DNA from: Ktedonobacterales bacterium
GTDB lineage: Bacteria; Chloroflexota; Ktedonobacteria; Ktedonobacterales; JADMIN01
DNA: 11,120 nucleotides
Direction: 5' to 3'
Assembly (NCBI GenBank): GCA_025935235.1
Contig: JAICVT010000113.1
Location: 1-11,120 of the forward strand
Shown: piece by piece, positions 1 through 6,547 of the stretch
Layout of the letters: every line of letters begins with the position of its first letter
How positions within the stretch are numbered: the first letter of the stretch is position 1
The notes under the pieces: model-generated
What the model saw: the letters and a program-made list of their open reading frames with translations, nothing else
Told to the model about the DNA's origin: nothing
The model's database searches: none
Made by a program: the position numbers and the translations under genes

Positions 1-364
1 CGGCGCGGCGAGCATCGCTGAGGCTGGCGAGGTCCACGCCGTCGATCAGCGCGCGCCCGGCGTCTATCGTATCCAGCCCGGCGAGGCAGTTGAGCAGGGT
101 GGTCTTGCCGCAGCCGCTGGGACCCATCACGGCTAGCATCTCGCCGCGCGCCACGCTCAGGTTCACGTCGCGCAAGGCGTCTACCTCCAACCCGTGCGCG
201 CGATACGTCTTGCGCAGCCCCTCGGCTCGCGCAATCACCTGGCTCGGCTGGCTCGGCTGGCTCGGCTGGCTCGGCTGGCTCATTTGGCTCGGCTGGCTCA
301 CCAGGCGCGGCGCTGACCACTCGTCCGCGCCATCCGCTCGCGACCGCTCTTCCAGCGCGCTCAT
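1..364 (-). CDS. ABC transporter ATP-binding protein, N-terminal part (runs off the left edge)
   Basis: This is the nucleotide-binding subunit of a MacB/LolD-type ABC exporter, and it powers the permease encoded just upstream. About 121 residues are visible before the window ends. After an N-terminal extension, the ATPase fold begins near residue 43 (VIARAEGLRKTY). A Walker A motif, GPSGCGKTT, follows at about residues 81-89, then LLNCLAGLDTIDAG, which is typical of the LolD/MacB/FtsE group. Walker B, the signature motif and the H-loop lie beyond the edge. The ATG at 364 has a good ribosome binding site (AGGAG, six bases upstream). An in-frame internal ATG at 283 would remove most of the extension, but I see no better ribosome site there. 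The extension is odd: residues 23-42 carry a run of Ser-Gln-Pro units encoded by a 9-bp tandem repeat. The gene begins 54 bases after the permease stop, so the two are almost certainly co-transcribed. Confidence 0.93.
   Translation of the reverse strand, partial: MSALEERSRADGADEWSAPRLVSQPSQMSQPSQPSQPSQPSQVIARAEGLRKTYRAHGLEVDALRDVNLSVARGEMLAVMGPSGCGKTTLLNCLAGLDTIDAGRALIDGVDLASLSDARRA
241..300. repeat. 9-bp tandem repeat encoding Ser-Gln-Pro units
   Basis: On the plus strand the unit GGCTCGGCT is repeated head to tail: four exact copies (241-276), one variant copy GGCTCATTT (277-285), one exact copy (286-294) and a partial copy (295-300). On the coding minus strand it gives repeated Ser-Gln-Pro near the N-terminus of the ABC ATPase. 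Because nine is a multiple of three, gain or loss of units keeps the reading frame and only changes linker length. The variant copy supplies an internal in-frame Met codon (283-281). Confidence 0.95.
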
Positions 365-418
365 CGGCGTCTCCTCTGCCCGCATCCTTCGCATGCTAGC
401 GGAATGCGCGCTCGTGTC

Positions 419-3400
419 TCACTCATAGCGCAGCGCGTCGGCGGGCGCGATGCGCCCGGCCTGCCACGCGGGCAGCGCGGCAGCGAACAGGCTGGCCGCC
501 AGCGCTGCGCCGCAGATGACCGCCAGGTCGCGCCAGGGAATCGTCAGTGTCAGGCCGGACTGGAACTGCTCGAAGAAGTCTACCGCGAAGATGTTACGGC
601 ACAGGAGCAGTCCCAGGATCAGGCCGAACAGCACGCCCGCCGCGCCGACCAGCAGCGACTCGATCAGGAAGATCGCCTGCACATGCGCGCGATGGAAGCC
701 CAACGCGCGCAACATGCCGATCTGCTGCCGTCGCTCGACCACCGCGCGCGAGCCAGTCACCGCCAGCGCCGCCATGCCCACCAGCAGTGTCAGCCCTACC
801 AGCCCCACCAGCGCCCGGCTGATGAAGACACGCGCGCCGGTCGAGCTGAGCAGGGCGTCTTGCAGCACGGTGGTCTCAAAGCCGTGGTCAATCAGCGCCG
901 AGCCGATCGCCAGCGCTGCCGCGTGCGCGTCAGTTCCAGGCGCGAACTTGAAATAGAAGTAGTCATTGCTCAGCGGCGCCAGTCCATGCTCGACCGGCGC
1001 GAAGGTCTGCGGCGAGCCCATCAGCCCATAATTCTGGCCGTGCTCGTTGGCCACGATGCCGATGATGGTCAGCTTCTGGGGCGCCCCGCCGCGCAAATCG
1101 GCCACCCACAGCGGCGTGGCCGCGATGCTACCCGGCCCACGCGCGATGCCGCTCAGATGGATTGCAAGATCATTCAGCGAGCGCTGGTCATTGAGCAGGA
1201 AGCTGAGCACATCGAGCGCGCCAGCGCCGCGCGCCACCTCGGCGCTGACGTCCTGCGCGGCCTGCTGCCCCGCCAGCGACTCGAAGCCCGATGATCCGGG
1301 CAGACCAGCGGCGATCGGCGGGCCGGTGAACTGCGCCGCCGTGGCCGAGGGACCGGGCGTCAGTCCGAGGATCGCGGTGTCCGCGTCGCTGAGCGCGCTG
1401 GCGTCAATCACCACGTCGCCGGGATGCTGGCGCAGCGCCTGCCAGACGGCCGTGTCGCTGCTGTAGCCGGGCGCGCGGGCCGCCAGCGTGAAGCCGAGGC
1501 CAGCCAGCAGCGAGCCTTGCAGCGCGGAGGCGGGATAGTAGCGCCACATGGCGCGCGCCGCTGTCGGCTGCAGCATGCCCAGCGGCAGCGGCGTCGCCTC
1601 GCCAATCGCCCTCACCTGCGCCGCCGTCGCCGGATCTTTGCGCTGGAGCAGGGCGAGGGCGGCTTGTGCGCTGCCAACGCGGCTGAAGAGCGGCTGCCCG
1701 ACGATGTCATAGTTGGCGGCCTGGGCGGGCAGGTTGTCGTAGCTCTGAGTGGTCGAGGCGGCGATGCAGTCCATCACGACCATCGTGAAGACGACCAGCG
1801 AGAAGAGCGCCAGCCCGATGCCGGTGCGGAAGCGCTGCTGCGAGGGATAGACCAGCGCGATGCGTGCGATGTGGCGCAGCCGTCCCAGCCGCACGCCGAG
1901 CCAGCGCAGGGGCGCCAGCAGCAGATCGAGATTGGGCGCCAGCGCCAGCACGCAGCCAAAGATCATCATCACGCCCGCGATGAAGAAGATCTCGATGCCG
2001 CCAGTGAAGCGCGGCAGCCCCAGCACGCCGATCAGCGCATCGAAGGGCAGCGACCAGTAGAGCGCCAGACTCCCGCCGATCACCAGGGCACAGAGCCGCT
2101 CGGAGAGCAGCGAGGCCCGCGCCAGCGCCCGCAACGCCTGCTGTGGCTCGCGGCGATAGCGCAGCGCGACCAGCGCCAGCCCCAGGCTGCGCGCCAGCAG
2201 CGCCAGCCCGGCCACCGTCAGCGAGAGGCCCGCCGAGAAGAGCAGCGCATCCGCCCGCTCGACGCCGCGCTTCAGCAGCCAAGCGCCCAGCGCCAGCGGA
2301 ATCGGCCCGCGCGCCACCAGCGCCCACAGCAGCGAACTCCAGGCGCGTCCCAGCGCCAGCGGCGACCGCTGGGCGGGGATCAGCGCGGCGCGAGCGAGCG
2401 TCAGCAGGGAGGGCGCGGCGGCGGGCGGCTCCGGCAGATCGCGCAGCGCGGCGGCAATGGCCATGCGGCTGACGGTCCACGCGGCGACGACGATGGTCAG
2501 CAGCGTGAAGAGCAGCCCCAGCGCGAAGGCGACGAAGACACTGCCTGGCTCCAGCGCGAACTGGATGGGAAAGCCGATGCGTGCCAGTGTCGGGCTGACC
2601 ACTCCCAGGATCACCGCGCCCAGCCCCAGCCCGGCCAGCACGCCGAACGTCGCGGCGGCCAGATCATACGCCGCGCCCTCGAAGAGCAGCATCCAGGCGA
2701 CCTGCGACCGGCGCATGCCCAGCGCCCGCGCCATGCCCAGTTCGCCACGGCGCTCGGCGGCCAGAAGCGTGAAGATCAGGAAGATCAGCAGTAGGCCGAT
2801 CGCCAAGGCGAAGAGCGTGTAGAGCGTCAGGATGCGCCCGAAGAGTTGCTGTGCCTGGAGCGCGAAGGCGACGCCGTTCTTCTTGACCTCGGAGACGGCC
2901 AGCCCATCGCCGGGCAGGTGCTCGCCCACGCGTGCGGTGATGTCGTCGCTCAGCCCCACGCCGCTCAGCCCATTGCCAGCGTTGGCAATGTAGACGTGGT
3001 TGACCGAGTCGAGCGCATCCGCCGCCTGCTGCAGGGCGTGCAGCGGCGCCACTAGCGCGGGCGCGTCGCCCAGCGGCCCGCCCTGGACGATAGCGCGCAC
3101 CTTGAAGCGGTAGCGTTGGCCCGGCCACGCGATGGAATAGAGCGCCACTGTGTCGCCGGGTCGGGCGTTCAGCGCCGCGGCCAGCGAGCGATTGAGATAG
3201 ATCTCGCTACCGCCCAGCGCCCGGAGGGATTGCGGCGTGTGGGGCGCGGCGGTCTCGGTCAGGGCGCCGAGCGCGCCCGCCTGACTCGGCAGCATGCCCA
3301 GCGCCGCCACGCCGCCACGCACCTCGCGCGCGGTCTCATCCGCCACCAGCGTATTGGGGATGGTGAGGGTTGGCGCCACGCCCGCCACAGCCGGATCGCC

Positions 3401-3763
3401 GCGCAGCCAATAGGAGATGGCGCTGGCGTCCTCCTGCGGGAAGAGATGCAGCGGGCCGACGCCGCCGGCCACATCTTCATCCACGCGACCCAGGTTGAAG
3501 ACCGCTACGGTCCGCACGGCTTGCGTGATGGTATCATCCACCGCCAGCGACGACGCGACAAACGTCGTCGCCAGCATCAGGCCGAAGACGATCAGCGCGG
3601 CGCGCAGCAGCCGTCGCGGCGCGTTGCGCAGCCCGATGCGCGCCAGCACCGGTGAGAGCGCCGCACGGCCGAGCAGCGCGCAGCCCGCCACCACCAGCCC
3701 CACCAGCAGCGGCCTGGCCAGCGCCGCGGGCGAGAAGGTCAGCAGCGAATCGGTCGGGTTCAT
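419..3763 (-). CDS. Large double-FtsX ABC transporter permease (MacB/LolC-like)
   Basis: This membrane subunit of an ABC exporter has 1114 residues, well above the usual 400 to 850 for FtsX-type permeases. Hydrophobic segments lie near residues 17-35 and 52-72. An outward-facing domain of about 230 residues follows. The first FtsX domain, about 310-440, carries the family signature ERRGELGMARALGMRRSQV (337-355). Further hydrophobic segments occupy about 475-670, then comes a second outward-facing domain at about 671-980. The second FtsX domain, about 982-1110, contains ERRQQIGMLRALGFHRAHV (1010-1028) and ends PAWQAGRIAPADALRYE, a typical FtsX C-terminus. The ATG at 3763 has an AAAGGA ribosome site six bases upstream. 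The ATPase follows 54 bases downstream. The pair probably exports or extracts a lipid, peptide or antibiotic, but the substrate cannot be read from the sequence. Long open frames on the opposite strand here are GC-driven shadows. Confidence 0.95.
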   Translation of the reverse strand: MNPTDSLLTFSPAALARPLLVGLVVAGCALLGRAALSPVLARIGLRNAPRRLLRAALIVFGLMLATTFVASSLAVDDTITQAVRTVAVFNLGRVDEDVAGGVGPLHLFPQEDASAISYWLRGDPAVAGVAPTLTIPNTLVADETAREVRGGVAALGMLPSQAGALGALTETAAPHTPQSLRALGGSEIYLNRSLAAALNARPGDTVALYSIAWPGQRYRFKVRAIVQGGPLGDAPALVAPLHALQQAADALDSVNHVYIANAGNGLSGVGLSDDITARVGEHLPGDGLAVSEVKKNGVAFALQAQQLFGRILTLYTLFALAIGLLLIFLIFTLLAAERRGELGMARALGMRRSQVAWMLLFEGAAYDLAAATFGVLAGLGLGAVILGVVSPTLARIGFPIQFALEPGSVFVAFALGLLFTLLTIVVAAWTVSRMAIAAALRDLPEPPAAAPSLLTLARAALIPAQRSPLALGRAWSSLLWALVARGPIPLALGAWLLKRGVERADALLFSAGLSLTVAGLALLARSLGLALVALRYRREPQQALRALARASLLSERLCALVIGGSLALYWSLPFDALIGVLGLPRFTGGIEIFFIAGVMMIFGCVLALAPNLDLLLAPLRWLGVRLGRLRHIARIALVYPSQQRFRTGIGLALFSLVVFTMVVMDCIAASTTQSYDNLPAQAANYDIVGQPLFSRVGSAQAALALLQRKDPATAAQVRAIGEATPLPLGMLQPTAARAMWRYYPASALQGSLLAGLGFTLAARAPGYSSDTAVWQALRQHPGDVVIDASALSDADTAILGLTPGPSATAAQFTGPPIAAGLPGSSGFESLAGQQAAQDVSAEVARGAGALDVLSFLLNDQRSLNDLAIHLSGIARGPGSIAATPLWVADLRGGAPQKLTIIGIVANEHGQNYGLMGSPQTFAPVEHGLAPLSNDYFYFKFAPGTDAHAAALAIGSALIDHGFETTVLQDALLSSTGARVFISRALVGLVGLTLLVGMAALAVTGSRAVVERRQQIGMLRALGFHRAHVQAIFLIESLLVGAAGVLFGLILGLLLCRNIFAVDFFEQFQSGLTLTIPWRDLAVICGAALAASLFAAALPAWQAGRIAPADALRYE

Positions 3764-3792
3764 GCGCCGTCCTTTCGCGCCCAGGTCATCTG

Positions 3793-3937
3793 CTGGCGAA
3801 TGAATTCACGCCCGGGAGGCGGCTTGCGCCGCCGCGAAACCCGCCTGCGCGAGTTCGGGAGGTTCCCAGTCCGCGTGGGCGGCAGGCGCGGCCGAGCTTC
3901 GTGGCCGCAGTCCCCCAGGCGCGGTTTGAACCGCCAG
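3793..3937. repeat. Structured intergenic repeat element with imperfect terminal inverted repeats
   Basis: The 185-base gap between the SGNH hydrolase stop and the permease start is mostly filled by a dense set of inverted repeats. The outer 20 bases (3793-3812, beginning CTGGCGAATGAATTC) and the inverse of the last 20 (3918-3937) match at 14 of 20 positions, including CTGGCG and CGCC at the two ends. Inside are GGCGGC-TTGC-GCCGCC (3818-3833), CGCCTGC (3842-3848) pairing with GCAGGCG (3882-3888), GCGGCC (3888-3893) pairing with GGCCGC (3903-3908), and the near-perfect palindrome GCGGTT-TG-AACCGC (3921-3934). This looks like a small non-coding repeat of the MITE or REP kind. From memory it resembles a dispersed intergenic repeat seen in Chloroflexota genomes, which is not verified here. 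It could also act as a transcription boundary, although no T-run follows the stems. Confidence 0.6.
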
Positions 3938-3948
3938 ACGCGCCGCGA

Positions 3949-4719
3949 CTAGCCGTTGAGATGCAGCGTCTGACGGATCACGATGTCAAAGTACGCGGCC
4001 AGCTCCAGCGCTCCTAGTGGAGACGGATGGAGGCCGTCGGGGCTTACATATTCCGGGTGATTCGCCAGCTGACCCCAGCCACTCGCCAGATCAGCCAGCG
4101 TCGCGCCCTCGGCGGCGCAGTCCTGCGAGATGGCGGCGTTCCAGGCCGCCACCTGCGCTTGTAGGGCGACCGGATCATAGCTATAGAAGAACGGTAGCTG
4201 CGCCAGGTCGGGCACGTTGCCGACAAACACATGCGTCCCCGGACTCTCGGCCTTGAGCGTCGCCAGGATCGCGCGCAGGTCAGCGGAATAGGCCGCCAGC
4301 GGCACGCGCTCGATGATATCGTTGACCGCCAGCCACAGCACCAGAATTCGTGGATGCTGCGCCGCCGCGACGGGCAGCTCCTCCTGCCGCGCCTGGGCCA
4401 TAGTCGCGCCCGGTATGCCAAGATTGACGAGATGCACCGGCTGCGGCAGATCCTCCGCCAGCTGTGTGGGCCAGTTCTGCCGGTCAAGGTCATCCGTGCC
4501 GACGCCGTAGGCATCTGAGGCGCCCATCACCACCAGCGTCATCCCAGGCGCGTTCTGGCCAGCTGCGGTCACTGGGCGCTGGGTCCGAGAGGGTGGCGCG
4601 CACGCGGCCAGCGTGAAGCCGAACAGGCAGGCGAGCAGCGCGCACGTCAGCGCTGAGGCGCTCCATCGCCCGTTCCATCGCCCGAGCGACATCGGCTGAT
4701 GCCTGGTGAGAGCCTGCAT
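3949..4719 (-). CDS. SGNH/GDSL-type hydrolase, predicted lipoprotein
   Basis: This is a predicted extracytoplasmic esterase or acyl-hydrolase of the SGNH superfamily, 256 residues from the chosen start. The first residues are basic (MQALTRHQPMSLGRWNGRW), followed by a hydrophobic stretch and a lipobox TLAAC with Cys40, so the mature protein is probably lipid-anchored outside the membrane. The hydrolase blocks appear in order. Block I is MGASDAYGVG with the likely nucleophile Ser68. The block II glycine lies in NLGIPGAT (residues 99-106). Block III is LAVND (130-134), with Asn133. Block V is DGLHPS, with Asp228 and His231. Block I reads GAS rather than GDS, and block III has Ala where Gly is usual. 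The ATG at 4719 has AGGA eight bases upstream; a later in-frame ATG at 4692 is possible, and the longest open frame (from 4776) adds 19 residues with no support. The substrate is unknown, and polysaccharide deacetylation is only one option. Confidence 0.88.
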   Translation of the reverse strand: MQALTRHQPMSLGRWNGRWSASALTCALLACLFGFTLAACAPPSRTQRPVTAAGQNAPGMTLVVMGASDAYGVGTDDLDRQNWPTQLAEDLPQPVHLVNLGIPGATMAQARQEELPVAAAQHPRILVLWLAVNDIIERVPLAAYSADLRAILATLKAESPGTHVFVGNVPDLAQLPFFYSYDPVALQAQVAAWNAAISQDCAAEGATLADLASGWGQLANHPEYVSPDGLHPSPLGALELAAYFDIVIRQTLHLNG

Positions 4720-4825
4720 GTGGGAATCCTGCCACGCTCGCCCCCACCGCCATCCCCGCCGCCATGCGCCAACCATGCGTAGCGGCCAACCAGGAACATC
4801 CGAAGCGTCAGGAGCATATGGCGAG

Positions 4826-4834
4826 ATTGTAGCA
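4826..4834 (-). promoter_or_regulatory. Candidate extended -10 promoter for the SGNH hydrolase
   Basis: Read on the minus strand, these bases are TGCTACAAT: an extended -10 (TGn) joined to TACAAT, five of six consensus positions. The upstream -35 region is weak (ACCAGT at 17 bases), as is common with extended -10 promoters. Transcription would start near 4819, giving a leader of about 100 bases before the ATG at 4719. The site lies downstream of the hairpin repeat, which would let this gene be transcribed independently of the GH113-like gene. Confidence 0.4.
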
Positions 4835-4872
4835 GGTCGCCGCGCCCCACTGGTAGAGCGTGTGAATCCTCG

Positions 4873-4961
4873 CCCCAGCCCTCTTCCAGAGGGAGAGGGA
4901 GAGGGAACGGAGCGGCAATAGCTCCCCTCTCCCGCAAAGCGGGGGAGGGGTTGGGGTGGGG
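4873..4961. repeat. GC-rich hairpin repeat, two units in inverted orientation
   Basis: Two related units sit side by side. The left unit (from 4873, CCCCAGCCCTCTTCC) includes a CCCTCT-TCC-AGAGGG hairpin (4879-4893), followed by GGGAGA tracts. The right unit contains a 12-bp stem, CCCCTCTCCCGC (4924-4935), loop AAA and GCGGGGGAGGGG (4939-4950), with a single G-T pair, and then runs into TTGGGG. Reversed, the right unit matches the repeat at 7559-7595 almost base for base. It begins about 8 bases beyond the stop of the GH113-like gene, so it may also end that transcript, although no T-run is present. Short open frames across it are artefacts. Confidence 0.75.
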
Positions 4962-4968
4962 GCGCGCC

Positions 4969-6474
4969 TCAGCAGCCGCAGGGCAGCGGATTCTTCTGGT
5001 AGAAGGTGGCGAGCCACTGGCCAGCGGGCTTGCTAGTCTTGAGCGAGTCGCCTGCCCACGCGCTGCTGCTGGCCCAGCTCTGCTGCTTGATATGCGGCGT
5101 CAGCGGCTGCTCGCCATTCCAGAAAACGCCATCCCACCACGGCAGCCCGTTGTATGTCTCCAGCAGCGCCTGCATGTCGTTCAACTGTTCGACGCCATCC
5201 ACCGGGTTGGTCTGCCCAATGGTAGCGCCCGATCCGGCCAGTGCGGCGGGGTCAGCATTGGAGCCTGGGCTGCTGGCGTAGCCCGCCGCCGTGAAGAGGA
5301 TCGAGCGGCCGTACTTCGCCGAGACGGTGGCCAGCCGCTGCGTGATATTCTTCTCGCCGCTGGGGCCGGTCGCCAGTTGGCCATTCCAGGCTTTCTGCAG
5401 GCTGCCGACATCCAGATCGGCGCTCATCTGGGTCAGCGGGAAGTAGGCGTCCACGCCGATGATGTCAACGGCGCCCCACCAGGTGATATTCTCGAACTCC
5501 GGCAGACCCTCGCCGCTCGATGCGCCTTCGGAGTTGGCCGCGTAGATCAGCTTGCCAGTGTAGCCGCCGCCCTGCGCAGGCTGGTGCTTGATGAAGGTAT
5601 CGTACTCCGACGAGCGCAGCGCGTGGATGACGTGCCGCCACTCGCAGTCGCGCCGGCCCGTGCAGTTGGGGAAGCTCTCGCCCGGCACACCGCGATCAAT
5701 GCCGTAAGGGTCGCCCTTGGCTGAGGTGTGGCTGGTATCGGTCGTCACATTGGTCAGCTCATCGCCCATGATGAAGTAGGGCAGGTGATACTTCTGCGAG
5801 AGGCGCGCATACTCTGATGCGAACGCGGTGTAGTTGTCGAACCACGTCTTCTCCAACGCGCCGACCGTGCCGCCCAACTGGAAGTAGTTGTCGCTGGAGC
5901 GCGAGTCGTACCACACGCGGCCAACCAGCGTCGAGGAGGTATTGGAGCCGGAGAGCGCCGTGTCATACTGCCGCACCTGCAGCTCCAGAATCGGCAGCAG
6001 CCCCGCTGTGCGCGCATCCTGGATGGCCTGCTCGTAGTCGGATTCTGGCAAAGTATCTTTGTCGTTCTTCTGCTTGGCGTGCCAATCCAGCTCCGAGCCG
6101 CTGCGCACTGGCATATCGGCGATCACCGGAATGATGACCGCGTTCATGTGGAAGGTGTTGGCCTGCAAGCGTAGATTGGTGAGCGAGGCGGGCGAGGTGT
6201 AGCCGCCGCCGCTCAACTGCGCCGACCAGTTGAAGACGAAGCCCTGAAACTGTGCGGCAGCGCCGCCCGGCACACCACCGCCCGCCTGCCCCTGCGTCTG
6301 GGCAACCGCGAACCCCAGCCCCGGCAGCAGCAGCGGCCCAGACAACACCGCGATGAACAGCACGGGGAGCATCGCCAGCGCGCCCAGCCGCAAGGCGCGG
6401 CGATCCGGCGGTCGGCGTCCGGGTTCGGGCAGCGGCGAGGAGCCAGGCAGCAGCGGCGCGGGGGAGAGCGGCAT
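4969..6474 (-). CDS. GH113-like TIM-barrel protein, secreted or membrane-anchored, nucleophile Glu apparently replaced by Ala
   Basis: A 501-residue protein resembling glycoside hydrolase family 113 (beta-mannanase-like TIM barrels). A basic, proline-rich start is followed by a hydrophobic segment (about 33-58) ending AVAQT, consistent with a signal peptide cut after AVA or an uncleaved anchor. The barrel starts at FQGFVFNW (76-83). Family-like landmarks are YFIMGDELTNV, with the acid/base candidate Glu239; WGAVDIIGVDAYFPL (334-348); ILFTAAGYASSPG (392-404), where this family normally reads FTEIGY; and WWDGVFWN near 446-453. The residue expected to be the nucleophile Glu is Ala396 (codon 5289-5287, gcg), so the protein may bind rather than cleave glycans, unless another acid serves. 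The ATG at 6474 is preferred over an upstream TTG because AGGAGG lies nine bases before it and abuts the TTG. The C-terminus ends NPLPCGC. Confidence 0.82.
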   Translation of the reverse strand: MPLSPAPLLPGSSPLPEPGRRPPDRRALRLGALAMLPVLFIAVLSGPLLLPGLGFAVAQTQGQAGGGVPGGAAAQFQGFVFNWSAQLSGGGYTSPASLTNLRLQANTFHMNAVIIPVIADMPVRSGSELDWHAKQKNDKDTLPESDYEQAIQDARTAGLLPILELQVRQYDTALSGSNTSSTLVGRVWYDSRSSDNYFQLGGTVGALEKTWFDNYTAFASEYARLSQKYHLPYFIMGDELTNVTTDTSHTSAKGDPYGIDRGVPGESFPNCTGRRDCEWRHVIHALRSSEYDTFIKHQPAQGGGYTGKLIYAANSEGASSGEGLPEFENITWWGAVDIIGVDAYFPLTQMSADLDVGSLQKAWNGQLATGPSGEKNITQRLATVSAKYGRSILFTAAGYASSPGSNADPAALAGSGATIGQTNPVDGVEQLNDMQALLETYNGLPWWDGVFWNGEQPLTPHIKQQSWASSSAWAGDSLKTSKPAGQWLATFYQKNPLPCGC

Positions 6475-6499
6475 CCGATACAACCTCCTCGCGCCTGCG

Positions 6500-6518
6500 T
6501 CCCGCCGTGGTCGCGGGA
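6500..6518. other. Short hairpin in the leader of the GH113-like gene
   Basis: TCCCGC (6500-6505) pairs with GCGGGA (6513-6518) around a 7-base loop. It sits just upstream of the AGGAGG ribosome site (about 6484-6489) in the 73-base gap after the recombinase-like gene. It might affect translation or mark the end of the upstream transcript, but in DNA this rich in G+C such a stem could easily arise by chance. Confidence 0.25.
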
Positions 6519-6535
6519 GTCACGGGCGCGCGGCT

Positions 6536-6541
6536 ATCATA
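6536..6541 (-). promoter_or_regulatory. Candidate -10 box for the GH113-like gene
   Basis: The minus strand reads TATGAT, five of six -10 consensus positions, in the short gap after the recombinase-like stop. A poor -35 (TCGCCT) lies 17 bases upstream. Transcription would start near 6529 and give a leader of about 55 bases. AT-rich hexamers are scarce here, which adds slight weight, but read-through from the upstream gene is also possible. Confidence 0.3.
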
Positions 6542-6547
6542 GCGCGC

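Noticed and set aside
241..300. Possible CRISPR-like array
   Set aside because: The units are 9 bp with no spacers and lie inside a coding frame; it is a simple tandem repeat.
404..2794. Long plus-strand open frames opposite the permease (404-1294 and 1424-2794)
   Set aside because: The proteins are rich in Arg, Gln, Ala and His with no recognisable domain, and lie antisense to a clear FtsX permease. High G+C third positions open the opposite frame.
4706..5017. Small open frames across the repeat at 4873-4961
   Set aside because: They translate the non-coding hairpin repeat and have no ribosome site or motif.
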